DNA of 64,000 bases from contig OX638332.1 of assembly GCA_951812735.1 (NCBI GenBank), positions 752,732-816,731 of the forward strand, in the 5' to 3' direction. Within the stretch, counting starts at the first letter, position 1. Each line of letters begins with the position of its first letter. The stretch is from Candidatus Dadabacteria bacterium (GTDB lineage Bacteria; Desulfobacterota_D; UBA1144; Nemesobacterales; Nemesobacteraceae). The position numbers were made by a program, and so were the translations under genes. This document shows positions 35,502 through 46,563 of the stretch, one piece after another. A model generated the notes under the pieces. That model had not been told where the DNA came from, did not search any database, and worked only from the letters and a program-made list of their open reading frames with translations.

Positions 35502-36986
35502 TTATGGAAGGTTGGTTGATCCCATGAGATATCTGTCGCACTCCCTCGCGGCTTCTCTTCCCTCGTTTATCGCCCATACCACAAGACTTTGTCCCCTGCG
35601 CGAATCCCCCGCAGCGAAGACTCCCTCGACGTTCGTCATATACTTCCCGTACTCCGCCATGGCGTTTGAGCGTTCATCGGTATAGATATTCATCTGCTGC
35701 AGAAGTCCCTGTTCAGGCCCCAGAAATCCGAGGGCCAAAAGCACGAGCCCGCACGGCCACCTCTCCTCAGAACCCTCTACTTCCCTAAACGACATCCTTC
35801 CGTCATCCTCCCTGTACCACTCAATGCGCACGGTCTCAAGCTCCACCACCCTACCCTCACCGTCACCTATGAATTTCTTGGTGAGAACCTGGTACCTTCT
35901 CGGGTCTTCGCCGAAAACCGCCATGGCCTCCTGCTGACCGTAATCAAGAGTGTATACCCTAGGCCATTGCGGCCATGGGTTGTCAGCAGATCTCTCGGTG
36001 GGAGGCTTGGGAAGTATTTCGAACTGAAGAAGACTCCTGCATCCATGCCTCAGGGAAGTCGCAACACAATCGGTTCCGGTATCGCCGCCCCCAAGAATGA
36101 TGACGTCCTTATCCGCTGCGGAAATGTAATGGCCGTCACTTAGCCCACTGTCAAGAAGGCTCTTGGTGCTTGCCTTTAAGAACTGCATTGCGAAGTGAAT
36201 TCCCTCAAGGTCCCTTCCCTCAATCGGAAGATCTCTGGGTTTCGTCGCCCCGGTGCATATGATAACAGCGTCAAAGTTTTCTATAAGTTCATTTCCGTCA
36301 ATATCCACCCCCACTTCCGTGCTGGTAACGAACTTGACCCCCTCCTCCGCCAAGATATCGACGCGGCGGTCCACGATCTTCTTGTCAAGGTGGGGATTGG
36401 GAATCCCGTACATGAGCAGTCCACCTATGCGGTCGTCCCTTTCAAACACAGTGACCAGATGCCCCGCCTTGTTAAGCTGCGCGGCGCACGCAAGTCCCGC
36501 GGGTCCAGAGCCTATGACAGCGACTTTCTTTCCGGTTCTATGTTCGGGAGGTTCGGGTGTTATCCATCCTTCCTCAAAACCCCTGTCAACTATGGCGCAC
36601 TCTATACTCTTTATGGTAACCGCAGGCTCGTTTATGCCCAGAACGCACGACCCCTCGCAGGGAGCGGGGCATATTCGACCGGTGAACTCGGGAAAATTGT
36701 TAGTCTTATGAAGCCTCTCGAGAGCTTCTCTCCAGAGGCCTGAGTAAACCAAGTCGTTCCACTCGGGTATAAGGTTGTTTATGGGACACCCTGCGGTCAT
36801 ACCGCCGATTATCTGGCCCGTCTGGCAGAAGGGAACACCGCAGTCCATGCACCTTGAGCCCTGAGTGGCAAGCTCTTTTTCCGGGAGATGACCGTGAAAC
36901 TCGTCCCAATCGCCGATTCTCCGGGCAGGATCCCTGTCAGGCCCAAGCTTTCTTCCGTAATTCATAAAACCTGTGGGATCACCCAT
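35502..36986 (-). CDS. gltD: Glutamate synthase small subunit
   Basis: GltD passes electrons from NADPH through FAD and Fe-S clusters to GltB. The 494-residue protein starts with a cysteine-rich ferredoxin-like region ([12 protein letters not shown], then [12 protein letters not shown]) and continues with FAD/NAD(P) binding Rossmann motifs, [20 protein letters not shown] (about 151-170) and [13 protein letters not shown] (about 273-285). The C-terminal [26 protein letters not shown] is the FAD domain end. gltB lies 30 nt upstream on the same strand. Confidence 0.96.
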   Translation of the reverse strand: MGDPTGFMNYGRKLGPDRDPARRIGDWDEFHGHLPEKELATQGSRCMDCGVPFCQTGQIIGGMTAGCPINNLIPEWNDLVYSGLWREALERLHKTNNFPEFTGRICPAPCEGSCVLGINEPAVTIKSIECAIVDRGFEEGWITPEPPEHRTGKKVAVIGSGPAGLACAAQLNKAGHLVTVFERDDRIGGLLMYGIPNPHLDKKIVDRRVDILAEEGVKFVTSTEVGVDIDGNELIENFDAVIICTGATKPRDLPIEGRDLEGIHFAMQFLKASTKSLLDSGLSDGHYISAADKDVIILGGGDTGTDCVATSLRHGCRSLLQFEILPKPPTERSADNPWPQWPRVYTLDYGQQEAMAVFGEDPRRYQVLTKKFIGDGEGRVVELETVRIEWYREDDGRMSFREVEGSEERWPCGLVLLALGFLGPEQGLLQQMNIYTDERSNAMAEYGKYMTNVEGVFAAGDSRRGQSLVVWAINEGREAARECDRYLMGSTNLP

Positions 36987-37016
36987 GATACCTTTTCCTC
37001 CGTTCGAGCTTCCGTG

Positions 37017-40000
37017 TCAGTTTCCGCTTACGCGCGCGAGATCTCTTTTGTTTTCTTCAAAAGCCGCCATAAGGGCTTCGTCACCCGAAAGACCACTCTG
37101 TTGCGCGCGGTTTATGTGCTCAAGCATTCTCTTGTAATCTTTCGGTATCACTTTCACAAATCTGGGGAGATTTTCGTTCCAGTCTTCCAAAATCCGCTTT
37201 GCTACCTCGCTTTCGGTGTACTCAAGGTGCTTTCTTATCATTCCCAAGAGTTCTGCTTCTTCATCCTTTTCCACAAGCTCGAGAAATACAGATTCTGTAT
37301 TGCATCTTCCCTCAAAATCCCCCTCGTGGTCGTAAACATAAGCTATGCCGCCTGACATCCCAGCCGCGAAATTCCTCCCGGTCGGACCCAGTACCACAAC
37401 ACGACCCCCGGTCATATATTCGCAGCAGTGATCCCCAACCGACTCTACCACGGCGTGGACTCCGCTGTTTCTCACGCAGAATCTCTCGCCGGCAATACCC
37501 CTCACGTAAGCTTCCCCTCCGGTGGCGCCGTAGAACGCAACGTTTCCAATTATGATATTCTCCTCAGCTGCAAAAGTGGACTCCTTCGGTGGATAGATGA
37601 TTACCTTTCCGCCGGAAAGCCCCTTCCCCGTATAGTCGTTTGAGTCGCCTTCAAGAACAAGTGTCATGCTCTTGGGAACAAAGGCACCGAAGCTCTGCCC
37701 CGCCGAACCCGAGAAATGAAGCCTTATGGTATCCTCCTCCAGTCCGTCAAGGCCGTACCTTCTCGTAAGCTCGCTTCCTACTATGGTTCCCACGGTCCTG
37801 TTAACGTTTTTTATGGGAACGGCTGCATCCACCCGCTCACCCCTCTCAATCGCCGGGCGGCATATCTCCATCAGGACAGTTTCGTCAAGGGAGTTCTGTA
37901 TACCGTGGTCCTGTTCTATCTGGCAGTAAGTTCCCCATTCCTCGGGAACTTCGGGACGGACGAGGACCCTGCTAAGATCTATCCCCTTGGCCTTCCAGTG
38001 ATCAAGAGACTTTCTCATCTCGAGGTGGTCCGTTCTGCCTATCATCTCATCTACAGTCCGAAAACCCATCTTCGCCATTATCTCGCGAAACTCCGTGGCG
38101 ACAAAGTGCATGAAATCGACCACGTGCGCGGGGTTCCCCGTGTATTTCTTTCGAAGCTCGGGGTTCTGCGTGGCAACTCCGACGGGACAGGTATCAAGAT
38201 GGCAGACCCTCATCATTATGCATCCTAGAACTATGAGCGGAGCCGTGGAAAAACCATATTCTTCGGCACCCAGAAGGGCTGCAATGGCAACATCCCTTCC
38301 GGTTTTCATCTGACCGTCGGTCTCTAGAACCACCCTGCTTCTCAGGTTATTAAGAACTAGGGTCTGGTGTGTTTCGGCTATGCCAAGTTCCCAGGGAAGT
38401 CCCGCGTGGTGTATGCTGCTTTGCGGGGATGCTCCAGTTCCCCCCGAGGTTCCGCTTATGAGTATCACGTCCGCGTGACCCTTCGCCACGCCCGCGGCTA
38501 TGGTCCCAACGCCTACCTCCGAAACCAGCTTGACGTTTATCCTCGCATGCTTGTTCGCGTTTTTAAGATCGTAGATAAGCTGCGCCAGATCCTCGATCGA
38601 GTAGATGTCGTGGTGCGGGGGGGGTGATATAAGTCCCACCCCGGGAGTCGAGAATCTCACCTTGGCTATCCACGGGTAGACCTTTCTTCCCGGAAGCTGT
38701 CCCCCCTCACCGGGTTTTGCCCCCTGGGCTATCTTTATCTGTATTTCGTCTGAGTTCACCAGGTATTCGCTCGTGACGCCGAAACGACCCGAGGCAACCT
38801 GTTTTATGGCACTTCTCCTGAGGTCCCCGTTCGGATCACGGGTGTACCTGTCGGTGTCTTCTCCGCCTTCGCCCGTGTTGCTCTTTCCGCCTATGCGGTT
38901 CATCGCGACCGCGAGGCTCTCGTGGGCCTCCTTGCTTATCGCCCCGTAGGACATGGCCCCCGTTTTGAACCTTCTGCATATGCTCTCGACCGACTCCACC
39001 TCGTCAAGCGGAACCGGATTGTCCGAGAACTTAAGCTCCATCAGGCCGCGAAGCGTAAAATGCTCTTTTTCCTCGTCGTTTGCAAGCTTCGTGTATTCCT
39101 TGAACCTCTCGTAGCTTCCCGTCTGGCAGGCTTCCTGGAGCTTGTGCACGGTGCGCGGGTGGTACATGTGGCGCTCTCCGTCGGGTCTCCACCTGTAAAC
39201 CCCTCCGGTCTCAAGCGTCGCAACTTCAACGTCCCTTTCAGCGTATGCTCTCGAGTGGCGTTTTACCGACTCCTCAGCTATAACGTCCACTCCCACTCCC
39301 TGTATCCGCGAGGCTGTCCAGGTGAAATACTTCTCGATAAACTCGGTGTTAAGCCCTAACGCCTCGAATATCTGGGCCCCGTGGTAGCTCTGCACAGTGG
39401 AGATGCCTATTTTGGACATTATCTTCACTATGCCCTTAACGAGACTTTTCACATACCCCGAGACCGCTTCCTCATAAGACATGCCCACAAGCATGTTCTG
39501 GTGAATCATGCCGTTTAGGGTTTCGTAGGCCATGTAGGGAGCGATCGCGCTTGCGCCGTAGCCTATAAGAAGCGCCATGTGATGGGTTTCCCTCGGCTCG
39601 CCCGACTCGACGACGAGCGCCGCGCGCATCCTGTTTCCGTTTCTTATCAGGTGATGATGAAGCCCCGAGACCGCGAGCAAAGCGGGAATGGGGGCGTTTT
39701 GAGCGTCAAAACCCCTGTCCGAGAGAATCAGGATGTTGGCACCTTTTTCTATGAGTTCGTCGGCGCAGGCGAATACTCCTGAGAGCGCCTCCTCGAGTCC
39801 CTCGGTTCCCTTTTCGGGATCAAAAAGTGTAGAAATTACCTCACAGCGGAACTTTTCCCCGTTAAGTGTTTTCAGCTTCTCTATCTCGGGATTGGTAAGA
39901 AACGGAGTTTCGAGTTCTAATTTCTCGCAGCTTTTCTCCTCGGGACGCAATATGTTGGCCGTCGTCCCGAGCGTGACCATGGTCCCGGTTATAAGTTCCT

Positions 40001-41615
40001 CTCGTATGGCGTCAATCGCAGGATTTGTGACCTGGGCAAACATCTGCTTGAAGTAGTTGTAAAGAAGTTTCGATTCATCAGACAGCGCCGCAAGCGGAGT
40101 ATCGATTCCCATGGCCCCCACAGGCTCGACCGCGTTTTTCGACATCGGGCCCAGAAGAATGCGCAGGTCCTCAAACGTGTAGCCGAAAACTCTCTGCCTG
40201 GTAAGAAGCTCTGGGGGATCATACTCGGGCGGAACCTCGGGGGGCTCTTCTTCCATCATCCCGGAGAAACTCTCCATGTTTTCTTCAAGCCATTTTCCGT
40301 AGGGTTTTTCCGTCGAAAGTCTTTTCTTAAGTTCTGTGTCCCCGACGATGCGGCCTTCACGGGTGTCTATCAGAAGCATCCTTCCCGGAAGCAGCCGCCC
40401 TTTGTAGCTCACTCTCTCGGGTGGTATGTCAAGGACTCCCACTTCCGAGCCCAGAACCACGATATCGTCTTTTGTCACGTAGTATCTGGTGGGGCGCAAC
40501 CCGTTTCTGTCAAGCACCGCGCCTACCTTCTCACCATCTGTAAAAGCTATTGAAGCGGGACCGTCCCAAGGCTCCATAAGACAGCTGTGGAACCTGTAGA
40601 AATCTTTTTTCTCAGCTGACATGCTCTCGTGCTTTGACCACGGCTCGGGAATCATCATCATCACGGCGTGCTCTATCGAGTAACCCGAGAGACACAGAAA
40701 TTCCATGGCGTTATCAAAAGAGGCGGAATCGCTTCCCTCGGGAGCTATCACGGGGAAAATCTTTTCGATATCATCGCCGTAGAACTCCGATTCCAAGACA
40801 GCCTGCCTTGAGTGCATCCAGTTTATGTTTCCCCGAAGCGTGTTTATCTCCCCGTTGTGTATCACGTACCTGTAGGGATGAGCCCTGTCCCAGCTCGGAA
40901 ACGTGTTCGTGCTGAAACGGGAGTGAACAAGTGCTATGGCGCTCTCCATGAGATCGGACTCAAGGTCAAGAAAATAGGGTTCAAGCTGCCATGTAACGAG
41001 CATTCCCTTATAAACTATTGTTTTGGATGAAAAACTGGATACGTAGAAATGCTCGTCGCGCCCGGCGGTTTTTATTTCCGCCTCGGCACGCTTTCTTATT
41101 ATGTAGAGCCTTCTCTCGAAATCGTCTCCTGCAGGAGTCCCATCTCCCCGCCCGATGAATATCTGCTTAATCCCGGGCTCGCAACCAAGCGCGGTCGCGC
41201 CCAGAGAGGAATTGTCGGTCGGAACCACCCGCCAGCCCAAAACGGTCTGGCCCTCTTCGGTGACTATATTCTCAAGTCTCTTTTTTGTTTTCTTCTCAAG
41301 CGCCGGATCTGGGGAGAGAAAGATCATTCCGACCCCGTAATCTTCCTCCGCCGGGAGGGTTATTCCCTCAGTTCCAAGAACGTCAACGAAGAATGCGTGG
41401 GGTTTCTGGAACAGTATCCCGGCTCCGTCTCCCGTGTTCGGCTCGCATCCGCAGGCCCCACGGTGCTCGAGATTTTTGAGCACGGTTATGGCCTGACGTA
41501 TTATAGCGTTTGACCTGACGCCCTTTACGTTAACGACGAATCCTATCCCGCAGGAATCGTGCTCAAACGCAGGATCGTAAAGCCCGTTTTTCTCAGGAAA
41601 TTTACTAAAACTCAT
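37017..41615 (-). CDS. gltB: Glutamate synthase large subunit
   Basis: GltB (1532 aa) makes two glutamates from 2-oxoglutarate and glutamine. The N-terminal type II glutamine amidotransferase nucleophile is Cys22 in EHDSCGIGF, so a 21-residue propeptide should be removed. The FMN-binding synthase domain is in the middle; the 3Fe-4S cluster cysteines are in [17 protein letters not shown]. The C-terminal alpha-subunit (GXGXG) helix domain follows ([19 protein letters not shown] and [14 protein letters not shown]). Full length. It is upstream of gltD in the same operon. Confidence 0.97.
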   Translation of the reverse strand: MSFSKFPEKNGLYDPAFEHDSCGIGFVVNVKGVRSNAIIRQAITVLKNLEHRGACGCEPNTGDGAGILFQKPHAFFVDVLGTEGITLPAEEDYGVGMIFLSPDPALEKKTKKRLENIVTEEGQTVLGWRVVPTDNSSLGATALGCEPGIKQIFIGRGDGTPAGDDFERRLYIIRKRAEAEIKTAGRDEHFYVSSFSSKTIVYKGMLVTWQLEPYFLDLESDLMESAIALVHSRFSTNTFPSWDRAHPYRYVIHNGEINTLRGNINWMHSRQAVLESEFYGDDIEKIFPVIAPEGSDSASFDNAMEFLCLSGYSIEHAVMMMIPEPWSKHESMSAEKKDFYRFHSCLMEPWDGPASIAFTDGEKVGAVLDRNGLRPTRYYVTKDDIVVLGSEVGVLDIPPERVSYKGRLLPGRMLLIDTREGRIVGDTELKKRLSTEKPYGKWLEENMESFSGMMEEEPPEVPPEYDPPELLTRQRVFGYTFEDLRILLGPMSKNAVEPVGAMGIDTPLAALSDESKLLYNYFKQMFAQVTNPAIDAIREELITGTMVTLGTTANILRPEEKSCEKLELETPFLTNPEIEKLKTLNGEKFRCEVISTLFDPEKGTEGLEEALSGVFACADELIEKGANILILSDRGFDAQNAPIPALLAVSGLHHHLIRNGNRMRAALVVESGEPRETHHMALLIGYGASAIAPYMAYETLNGMIHQNMLVGMSYEEAVSGYVKSLVKGIVKIMSKIGISTVQSYHGAQIFEALGLNTEFIEKYFTWTASRIQGVGVDVIAEESVKRHSRAYAERDVEVATLETGGVYRWRPDGERHMYHPRTVHKLQEACQTGSYERFKEYTKLANDEEKEHFTLRGLMELKFSDNPVPLDEVESVESICRRFKTGAMSYGAISKEAHESLAVAMNRIGGKSNTGEGGEDTDRYTRDPNGDLRRSAIKQVASGRFGVTSEYLVNSDEIQIKIAQGAKPGEGGQLPGRKVYPWIAKVRFSTPGVGLISPPPHHDIYSIEDLAQLIYDLKNANKHARINVKLVSEVGVGTIAAGVAKGHADVILISGTSGGTGASPQSSIHHAGLPWELGIAETHQTLVLNNLRSRVVLETDGQMKTGRDVAIAALLGAEEYGFSTAPLIVLGCIMMRVCHLDTCPVGVATQNPELRKKYTGNPAHVVDFMHFVATEFREIMAKMGFRTVDEMIGRTDHLEMRKSLDHWKAKGIDLSRVLVRPEVPEEWGTYCQIEQDHGIQNSLDETVLMEICRPAIERGERVDAAVPIKNVNRTVGTIVGSELTRRYGLDGLEEDTIRLHFSGSAGQSFGAFVPKSMTLVLEGDSNDYTGKGLSGGKVIIYPPKESTFAAEENIIIGNVAFYGATGGEAYVRGIAGERFCVRNSGVHAVVESVGDHCCEYMTGGRVVVLGPTGRNFAAGMSGGIAYVYDHEGDFEGRCNTESVFLELVEKDEEAELLGMIRKHLEYTESEVAKRILEDWNENLPRFVKVIPKDYKRMLEHINRAQQSGLSGDEALMAAFEENKRDLARVSGN

Positions 41616-41765
41616 ATAACCTGTCCGCCTGTTGTGTCGTTATGAAAAAACAAAGCGAGAACTGATGAGGCGCAAGCAACCTCTTCTGACGCCTCCCGTA
41701 ATTATAACATAAATCCCAAACTCCGCATACGCACAGCACATGGTTATAATAAACAGCCATAAATC

Positions 41766-42104
41766 ATGAAGCCAACCAATAAAAGCCAAGAAAAAAAAGA
41801 CCCAGAAAGCATAATCCTCTCTTTCCACATGGAGTCAAGCGCGACTTTGTGGAACAGGATATTCGAGGGTTTTTCCTCCGAAATGGTTCTTGTGAGCAGG
41901 TTTGAGGGAAAGGACAGAAAGGCCCTTGAGATACTCTACAGGTTCGGCTCAATGGTCGCGGAAAGATACGGAAAGTGCGCCGTAGAGCCCAGAGTCTACG
42001 GAATAGTCATAAAAAAAGACGTAAGCGACGAGACCGAGGAAACGGTAAACGAGTGGATGGATCTGATGCGCAGGCTTCACCACGAAATAATCGGGGTTCT
42101 CTAA
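41766..42104 (+). CDS. Small hypothetical protein
   Basis: I do not recognise this 112-residue protein. It is cytosolic by composition, with a hydrophilic N-terminus (KPTNKSQEKKDPE), a hydrophobic beta-like segment (GFSSEMVLVSRFEG), then helices and a C-terminal helix rich in charged residues (EWMDLMRRLHHEIIGVL). No Cys pairs, signal peptide or transmembrane helix. It ends 4 nt into the convergent birA gene. A TATAAT at 41734-41739 may be its -10. It appears to be a real gene by its length, start and codon use, but no function is proposed. Confidence 0.6.
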   Translation: MKPTNKSQEKKDPESIILSFHMESSATLWNRIFEGFSSEMVLVSRFEGKDRKALEILYRFGSMVAERYGKCAVEPRVYGIVIKKDVSDETEETVNEWMDLMRRLHHEIIGVL

Positions 42105-42886
42105 AAGACCGTATCTCCCGTAACCACCCTGCGAAGATCGCCTTTATCCGTTCTCAGATAAAGAAATCCGTTTCCGTCAACGCGCTCCACCAACCCGCTG
42201 ACAACCTCTCCCGAAACGTCAACCGATATCTCCTTTCCCAAAAATCCCCACATCTCGATCCACATATCCACAATCGCCTGTGTCCCGCGGCGGCGAAACT
42301 CCCCGTAGAGTCGGTCAAGGGCCGTAACAAGCTCCGCGCAGAATTTCTCCCTGCTTATATCCTCTCCGAGCAGCATTGAAAGAGATATAGTTTTCTCCGA
42401 AATATCCTCCATTTCACGGTGTATGAATTCCTCCGGCAAATTGAGGTTGACCCCGATTCCAATCACAAGATAATCAACCGAGCCGTCCGAGGTACCAAGT
42501 TCCGTAAGCACCCCCGAGATTTTCTTTCCGTCAACGAGAATGTCGTTCGGCCATTTTATCGTGGCGTCGACTCCGTAACCCGAGAAAACCTCGACAAGGG
42601 CGCAGGACGCAAGAAAGGTGAAAACGGAAGATTTCTGCGGGGGGATCTCCGGACAAAACAAAGCGGAGAGGTAGAGATTTCTGCCCGCGGGGGAAACCCA
42701 CTTCCGCCCGAGCCGCCCTCTGCCCGCAGTCTGCGAATCGGAAACCACAACCGCCCCGTCCGTGGCCAGACCATCGCCTATGAGTTCACGGAGAACATCG
42801 TTTGTAGACCCCACTTCGTCGTAGACAAAAAGCTTCTCTCCGACTATCTCTGCGCTGAGATGTTTTTTTATTTCTGAGATTTCCAT
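42101..42886 (-). CDS. birA: Biotin-[acetyl-CoA-carboxylase] ligase
   Basis: BirA attaches biotin to the biotin carboxyl carrier protein. The 261-residue protein has the catalytic domain with the biotinyl-AMP loop GRGRLGRKWVSPAG (55-68), IKWPNDILV and a short C-terminal SH3-like domain. The N-terminal DNA-binding helix-turn-helix of E. coli BirA is missing, so this is a monofunctional ligase and not a repressor. Convergent with the small hypothetical gene; the ATG start at 42886 has weak ribosome-binding sequence. Confidence 0.93.
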   Translation of the reverse strand: MEISEIKKHLSAEIVGEKLFVYDEVGSTNDVLRELIGDGLATDGAVVVSDSQTAGRGRLGRKWVSPAGRNLYLSALFCPEIPPQKSSVFTFLASCALVEVFSGYGVDATIKWPNDILVDGKKISGVLTELGTSDGSVDYLVIGIGVNLNLPEEFIHREMEDISEKTISLSMLLGEDISREKFCAELVTALDRLYGEFRRRGTQAIVDMWIEMWGFLGKEISVDVSGEVVSGLVERVDGNGFLYLRTDKGDLRRVVTGDTVF

Positions 42887-42960
42887 GAAAAGGCAGTGCC
42901 CCTTTTCCCGCGATATTCAAGTATTATAGTCGGAATCCAGACTCAAGAGAAAAATCCCCC

Positions 42961-43566
42961 GTGAAACAGATTCTTCCGAAAAACCTTATGATACCGCTTG
43001 CCGCCTACGCGGCGGTCATAGCGGCGATAATCATCTCAAGAACCGCGATTGGCCGCGAGTACGCCCTTTTGCTCTCGGCAGGATTTATGCTCTGGGTTCC
43101 GTTTCTCCTTGACCGCAGCGCGGCAAACGTCTTGAGGTTTGATCCGCGGGGGCTGCTCCGGGGTGGGGGAATTTCTATTGCCGTGCTTTTTTCGTACCTT
43201 GCCTGTCTCTATCTTCTATCCGCCTACCTGGGAAAGACGGTTAAGTTCATTGAACCGATGGCACTTTTCATGTTCACCCATCTTGTGGCCATCGCGTTTC
43301 CCGAGGAATTTTTCTTCAGAGGGTATCTCCAGAGAACATTTGGCGGCGGGTGGGGAGCGATTGTCGCGGCAAGCGTGCTTTTCGCCGTGGCGCACCTTCT
43401 TGTGATCTGCGTGTTTACCGGCGGGGGTGCCTGCGGGCAGAACGCCCTTACGTTTTTTCCTTCTCTCTTAATGGGGTATCTATACATGAGAACCGGAACC
43501 ATATGGTCAAGCGTTTTCTTTCACTTCGCCGCGAATATCGTCTACCTGTCTTTCAGATTGGTCTAA
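42961..43566 (+). CDS. CPBP-family intramembrane metalloprotease / glutamic protease
   Basis: This 201-residue membrane protein has about six helices and the CPBP (ABI) signature: PEEFFFRGYLQ with Glu115, Glu116 and Arg120, then His145 in VAHLLVI and His188 in FFHFAANI. CPBP proteases process prenylated proteins or, as myxosortase-like enzymes, the C-terminal tails of surface proteins. Start is GTG. The compact size and the ICVFTGGGACGQNAL segment resemble sorting proteases. A candidate substrate with a Cys-TM-Arg tail is encoded at 49048-50121; linkage is hypothetical. Confidence 0.85.
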   Translation: MKQILPKNLMIPLAAYAAVIAAIIISRTAIGREYALLLSAGFMLWVPFLLDRSAANVLRFDPRGLLRGGGISIAVLFSYLACLYLLSAYLGKTVKFIEPMALFMFTHLVAIAFPEEFFFRGYLQRTFGGGWGAIVAASVLFAVAHLLVICVFTGGGACGQNALTFFPSLLMGYLYMRTGTIWSSVFFHFAANIVYLSFRLV

Positions 43567-43720
43567 TCCGAATCCCCCTCCCCCATACGGGTGGAATGAA
43601 TCAGGGTCTCAGAAAAACATAGAGTTTTTCCAAATACGGTTTTCAGCCAAGGTAGTAAGTACATGCTGTTTAAAGCCATCTATACACCTGAGACATCAAC
43701 AATCTGATTCCCCCGGTGCC

Positions 43721-45121
43721 TCAATACTTGATGTCGATTAAATACCCTGTGCACCCGGAGCATGAAAATCCGTCTGGAGTTTTGTGTTCTCTAAGAGCTC
43801 TGGAAGAGGTTTTTCTGCGGAATTTTTTACCGCACAGACCACACTCGAGAATGTAAATCGGTCCATAGTTCCGCGATATGGATCTTGACGTATTACTTAT
43901 AGAAGATCGCATGGACCTTTGTGTCTCCTGCACAGCAATCGGGCCTGTCGGAATAAGTTCAACCTCGTATCTCGGCGAAAAATTCTGTCCAGTAATTTTG
44001 GCACCTTCAATCCGATCAACGCGGTAACTGCGGTGTGCACCGCTATCCACATTCCATGCGTGCAGGATGAAGTTGCCTTCTTTTGTAAGCCGCAAAGAAT
44101 ACGGTTCGATCCGTCGAGTCCGGCTGGCGTAGCCAAGATCGACACATAGTCTGTTAGCAGCGGCAAATCGAATGATTTCAAGGTAGGATTGCGCATTGCC
44201 AACCAGTGGCAGATTTAGGGTGCGTTCACGAATAATAGTATCGCCACGCTCAAGCACATAGGAAAGAGGATCTCGAGGAGACAGGGTTCCGCCAAGCCAG
44301 GCAAAAAGCTCCGGCAACACGTTCCAAAATGTAGCCACCGGCGGTAAGGCTGGAAGCTGGTGCTTCAGCATCGTATCCCATGCGCCTTCAAGGTCGCTTT
44401 GATGTTCATCAAGGTCTCCGTGTTGCGGTACTGAAATACCCTTGAATTCGCATTTCTGAGTAAGAACATCAAACAGTACCGAAGCTGAAGGTCTAGCTTC
44501 GGCGTTCCTGAACAAGTTTACAACATCGTAGAGGTCACGCGGTCTTGTACGCTCGGCAAGGGCCCTGATCTTTTCGGCGAAGACCTCTTCATATGCATAG
44601 GCCAGAACTTTTATGCCTTCGGCCGGGGCATCATTATAGGGGTGCCAGATTGACATCTGTACCGGCGGTAAGACAAGGCGTTCGTCAGCCGTAAGATCAA
44701 GCTTGATTCGTGGCAACCCCCCGGAGCTTGGAGAAACCGGGCCGCGATAGCTTAGTTTAGCCTGACAACTGAGACTTCCTCGGGGATTCTCATAAATATC
44801 AAATGACTGCAAGTCCACAGAAAATTCGAGACCGATTTGCTGGTAGATCCACTCCGATATCTCTTTAAAAACCCGCCGCAAGAACTCTTCATTGAGATGA
44901 TCTTCCACTAAGAGCGTGAAATCAAGGTCTTCGGAAAACCGATAGGTTTCAAAATAACATTTCTTGAGGCAAGTCCCACCCTTAAAAACCCAACTCTTGG
45001 CCAGTTCTCTATGGTTAAAAATTCCTGCCAACATCCAACCAAGCGCATAGTCTTTCTCGACAATACTTGGATTGAGCCTGATTGTGGCCGCAATTTTCAG
45101 AAGTTCCCGCTTTGGAATCAC
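43721..45121 (-). CDS. AbiEii-type nucleotidyltransferase toxin fused to a WYL-like domain and a zinc finger
   Basis: AbiEii is the toxin of a type IV-style abortive infection pair, a nucleotidyltransferase. The N-terminal catalytic part has GGTCLKK (48-54), SEDLD (63-67) and the AEKIRALAERTRPRDLYDV block (about 182-200). The protein is 466 residues, far longer than the usual 250-300. At about 312-392 it has a WYL-like segment (RRIEPYSLRL, LHAWNVDSG, YRVDRIEGAKI). The end has CGLC, His and CSGC (Cys427, 430, His446, Cys454, 457), a zinc finger. GTG start at 45121 overlaps the antitoxin stop (GTGA), with AAGGAG 8 nt upstream. Confidence 0.82.
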   Translation of the reverse strand: MIPKRELLKIAATIRLNPSIVEKDYALGWMLAGIFNHRELAKSWVFKGGTCLKKCYFETYRFSEDLDFTLLVEDHLNEEFLRRVFKEISEWIYQQIGLEFSVDLQSFDIYENPRGSLSCQAKLSYRGPVSPSSGGLPRIKLDLTADERLVLPPVQMSIWHPYNDAPAEGIKVLAYAYEEVFAEKIRALAERTRPRDLYDVVNLFRNAEARPSASVLFDVLTQKCEFKGISVPQHGDLDEHQSDLEGAWDTMLKHQLPALPPVATFWNVLPELFAWLGGTLSPRDPLSYVLERGDTIIRERTLNLPLVGNAQSYLEIIRFAAANRLCVDLGYASRTRRIEPYSLRLTKEGNFILHAWNVDSGAHRSYRVDRIEGAKITGQNFSPRYEVELIPTGPIAVQETQRSMRSSISNTSRSISRNYGPIYILECGLCGKKFRRKTSSRALREHKTPDGFSCSGCTGYLIDIKY

Positions 45122-45930
45122 GTGTTGACTCCTTGACGAGCCCACATGTTGGTCACCCACAGACGCCAGCGAGTAATTAGCCGAGTACAACGGAGGCTTG
45201 GATCCAAGAGAGCATTGCCTTCGGTAAGACGTGCTCTGCAGGCGGCTATCAATTCAGTTCCCTTTTGCGAACGTTCCGCAAGAAATCCAAGGCGCTTGAA
45301 AACCGCTCCATTGCCAATGCGGTCAGCATAATCGATCAGTTTGTTTGGATCGCTGTCTCGCCGTTTCATGTATTGTTCGAAGCAATCGGCAACATGCTGA
45401 ATACCTCCTCCAACAGCGGGTTTATTTAGCATGTCAACGATTGTCCTGTGTATATCGGAAACCTCTATCCTAGTCTGTCCGCGCCAGACAAATTCAGTAC
45501 CAAAAATCTGGTCATCGCGAACAGGAAAAAAGGTGAACACAACTCCTTGCCGTTTGAGTGATTTTACTCTGGACCGCCGAGTCGTAAAGACTACAATATC
45601 CCTGAATATCTGTTCGGTGAGATCCCAATGCTCAGCGGCAGTGTATCCGCCAATGTATGCCGGATCAAACAAGGCAGGAACCAAAACCCAAGGGTCTTGA
45701 ACGACTTGGTCTGTATCCAGCATCTCAATCTGGACCGGAACATAGGTTCCGACACCTACGCGCCGCAACCATCCTTGCTCTGTCCAACGTGACAGCACCT
45801 TGGCCGCCTGAGTACGGGAGAAATTAAGGGTACGTACCGCATCGTCAATAGTCACAACATCACCAGCAGCCTTAACCACTGCTACAAGCTTCGCTCTTCC
45901 TGCAGGTAAATGTATATTAGTTTCCTTCAT
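45118..45930 (-). CDS. AbiEi-type antitoxin / autorepressor
   Basis: AbiEi represses its own promoter and neutralises the AbiEii toxin. The 270-residue protein has an N-terminal winged helix (VVTIDDAVRTLNFSRTQAAKVLSRWTEQGWLRRVG, about 25-59) and the AbiEi C-terminal domain with YIGGYTAAEHWDLTEQIFRDIVVFTT and the SDIHRTIVDMLNKP block. It is first in the operon; GTGA overlap with the toxin start. The operator-like repeats upstream fit autoregulation. Codon and base use differ from neighbours, which suggests acquisition. Confidence 0.85.
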   Translation of the reverse strand: MKETNIHLPAGRAKLVAVVKAAGDVVTIDDAVRTLNFSRTQAAKVLSRWTEQGWLRRVGVGTYVPVQIEMLDTDQVVQDPWVLVPALFDPAYIGGYTAAEHWDLTEQIFRDIVVFTTRRSRVKSLKRQGVVFTFFPVRDDQIFGTEFVWRGQTRIEVSDIHRTIVDMLNKPAVGGGIQHVADCFEQYMKRRDSDPNKLIDYADRIGNGAVFKRLGFLAERSQKGTELIAACRARLTEGNALLDPSLRCTRLITRWRLWVTNMWARQGVNT

Positions 45931-45988
45931 GCTATATTAATATACCTTAAATTCGCAAAAATCAAGAATTTATATCATTTTAATATAC
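45912..45988. promoter_or_regulatory. Three TAATATAC sites around the abiE start: candidate autorepressor operator
   Basis: TAATATAC occurs at 45938-45945 and 45981-45988 on plus and at 45912-45919 on minus. The middle copy lies in the palindrome TATATTAATATA (45933-45944), just upstream of the antitoxin start. AbiEi proteins bind repeats in their own promoter. No other copies were noticed nearby. Confidence 0.5.
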
Positions 45989-46164
45989 TAAACAATTCGA
46001 GACAGTCAAGTGATAAAAATTCTCTGTTGTTTATGTGGAACAGGAATGAGTAGTGCTCAGAATTTTTCGCAAATTCAAACTTAAGTACATATTATTTACT
46101 TCTCAACCAATTTAAATATGCTCTTGAAAGATGATTAACCGATATAACATTTACTTAAGAGATC

Positions 46165-46506
46165 ATGACTGCCAGAAACTTACTAAATATTGCCCCTCCG
46201 TACGCGGTTGAACACGCACTAAAGCGCCTTGGTGGCAACCTGCGTACCGCTAGGCTTCGCAGAAACCTGACGATCAAGCAGGTAGCGGAAAAGATCGGTA
46301 CTGGCCCTCGTCCGGTTTCCGATGCCGAAAAAGGTAAGCCCTCAACCGGCGTCGCCGTCTACATTGCTCTTCTCTGGGTTTACAACCTGCTTGAGCCTCT
46401 GGATCAGGTTGCCGATCCGACCTTGGACGAAGAGGGGTTGGCAATACTGATGAAAGGGGACCGCATCCGCGGCCGTGGAACAAAAAGCTTGGACAATAAT
46501 TTCTAG
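46165..46506 (+). CDS. XRE/HipB-like helix-turn-helix protein without a partner toxin
   Basis: The 113-residue protein has an XRE helix-turn-helix at about 26-60 (LRTARLRRNLTIKQVAEKIGTG), preceded by ALKRLGGN. Close family members usually precede a HipA-type kinase toxin. Here the next gene, 57 nt on, is nadE, so the toxin is missing. It may be a lone repressor left over from a HipBA module. It is in the low-similarity accessory stretch next to the abiE operon. Confidence 0.72.
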   Translation: MTARNLLNIAPPYAVEHALKRLGGNLRTARLRRNLTIKQVAEKIGTGPRPVSDAEKGKPSTGVAVYIALLWVYNLLEPLDQVADPTLDEEGLAILMKGDRIRGRGTKSLDNNF

Positions 46507-46563
46507 TGGCCCGTAAGTCGAAGAATTCTCGAAATATCCCGCCGTTGCAAGTATAATTTCCAG

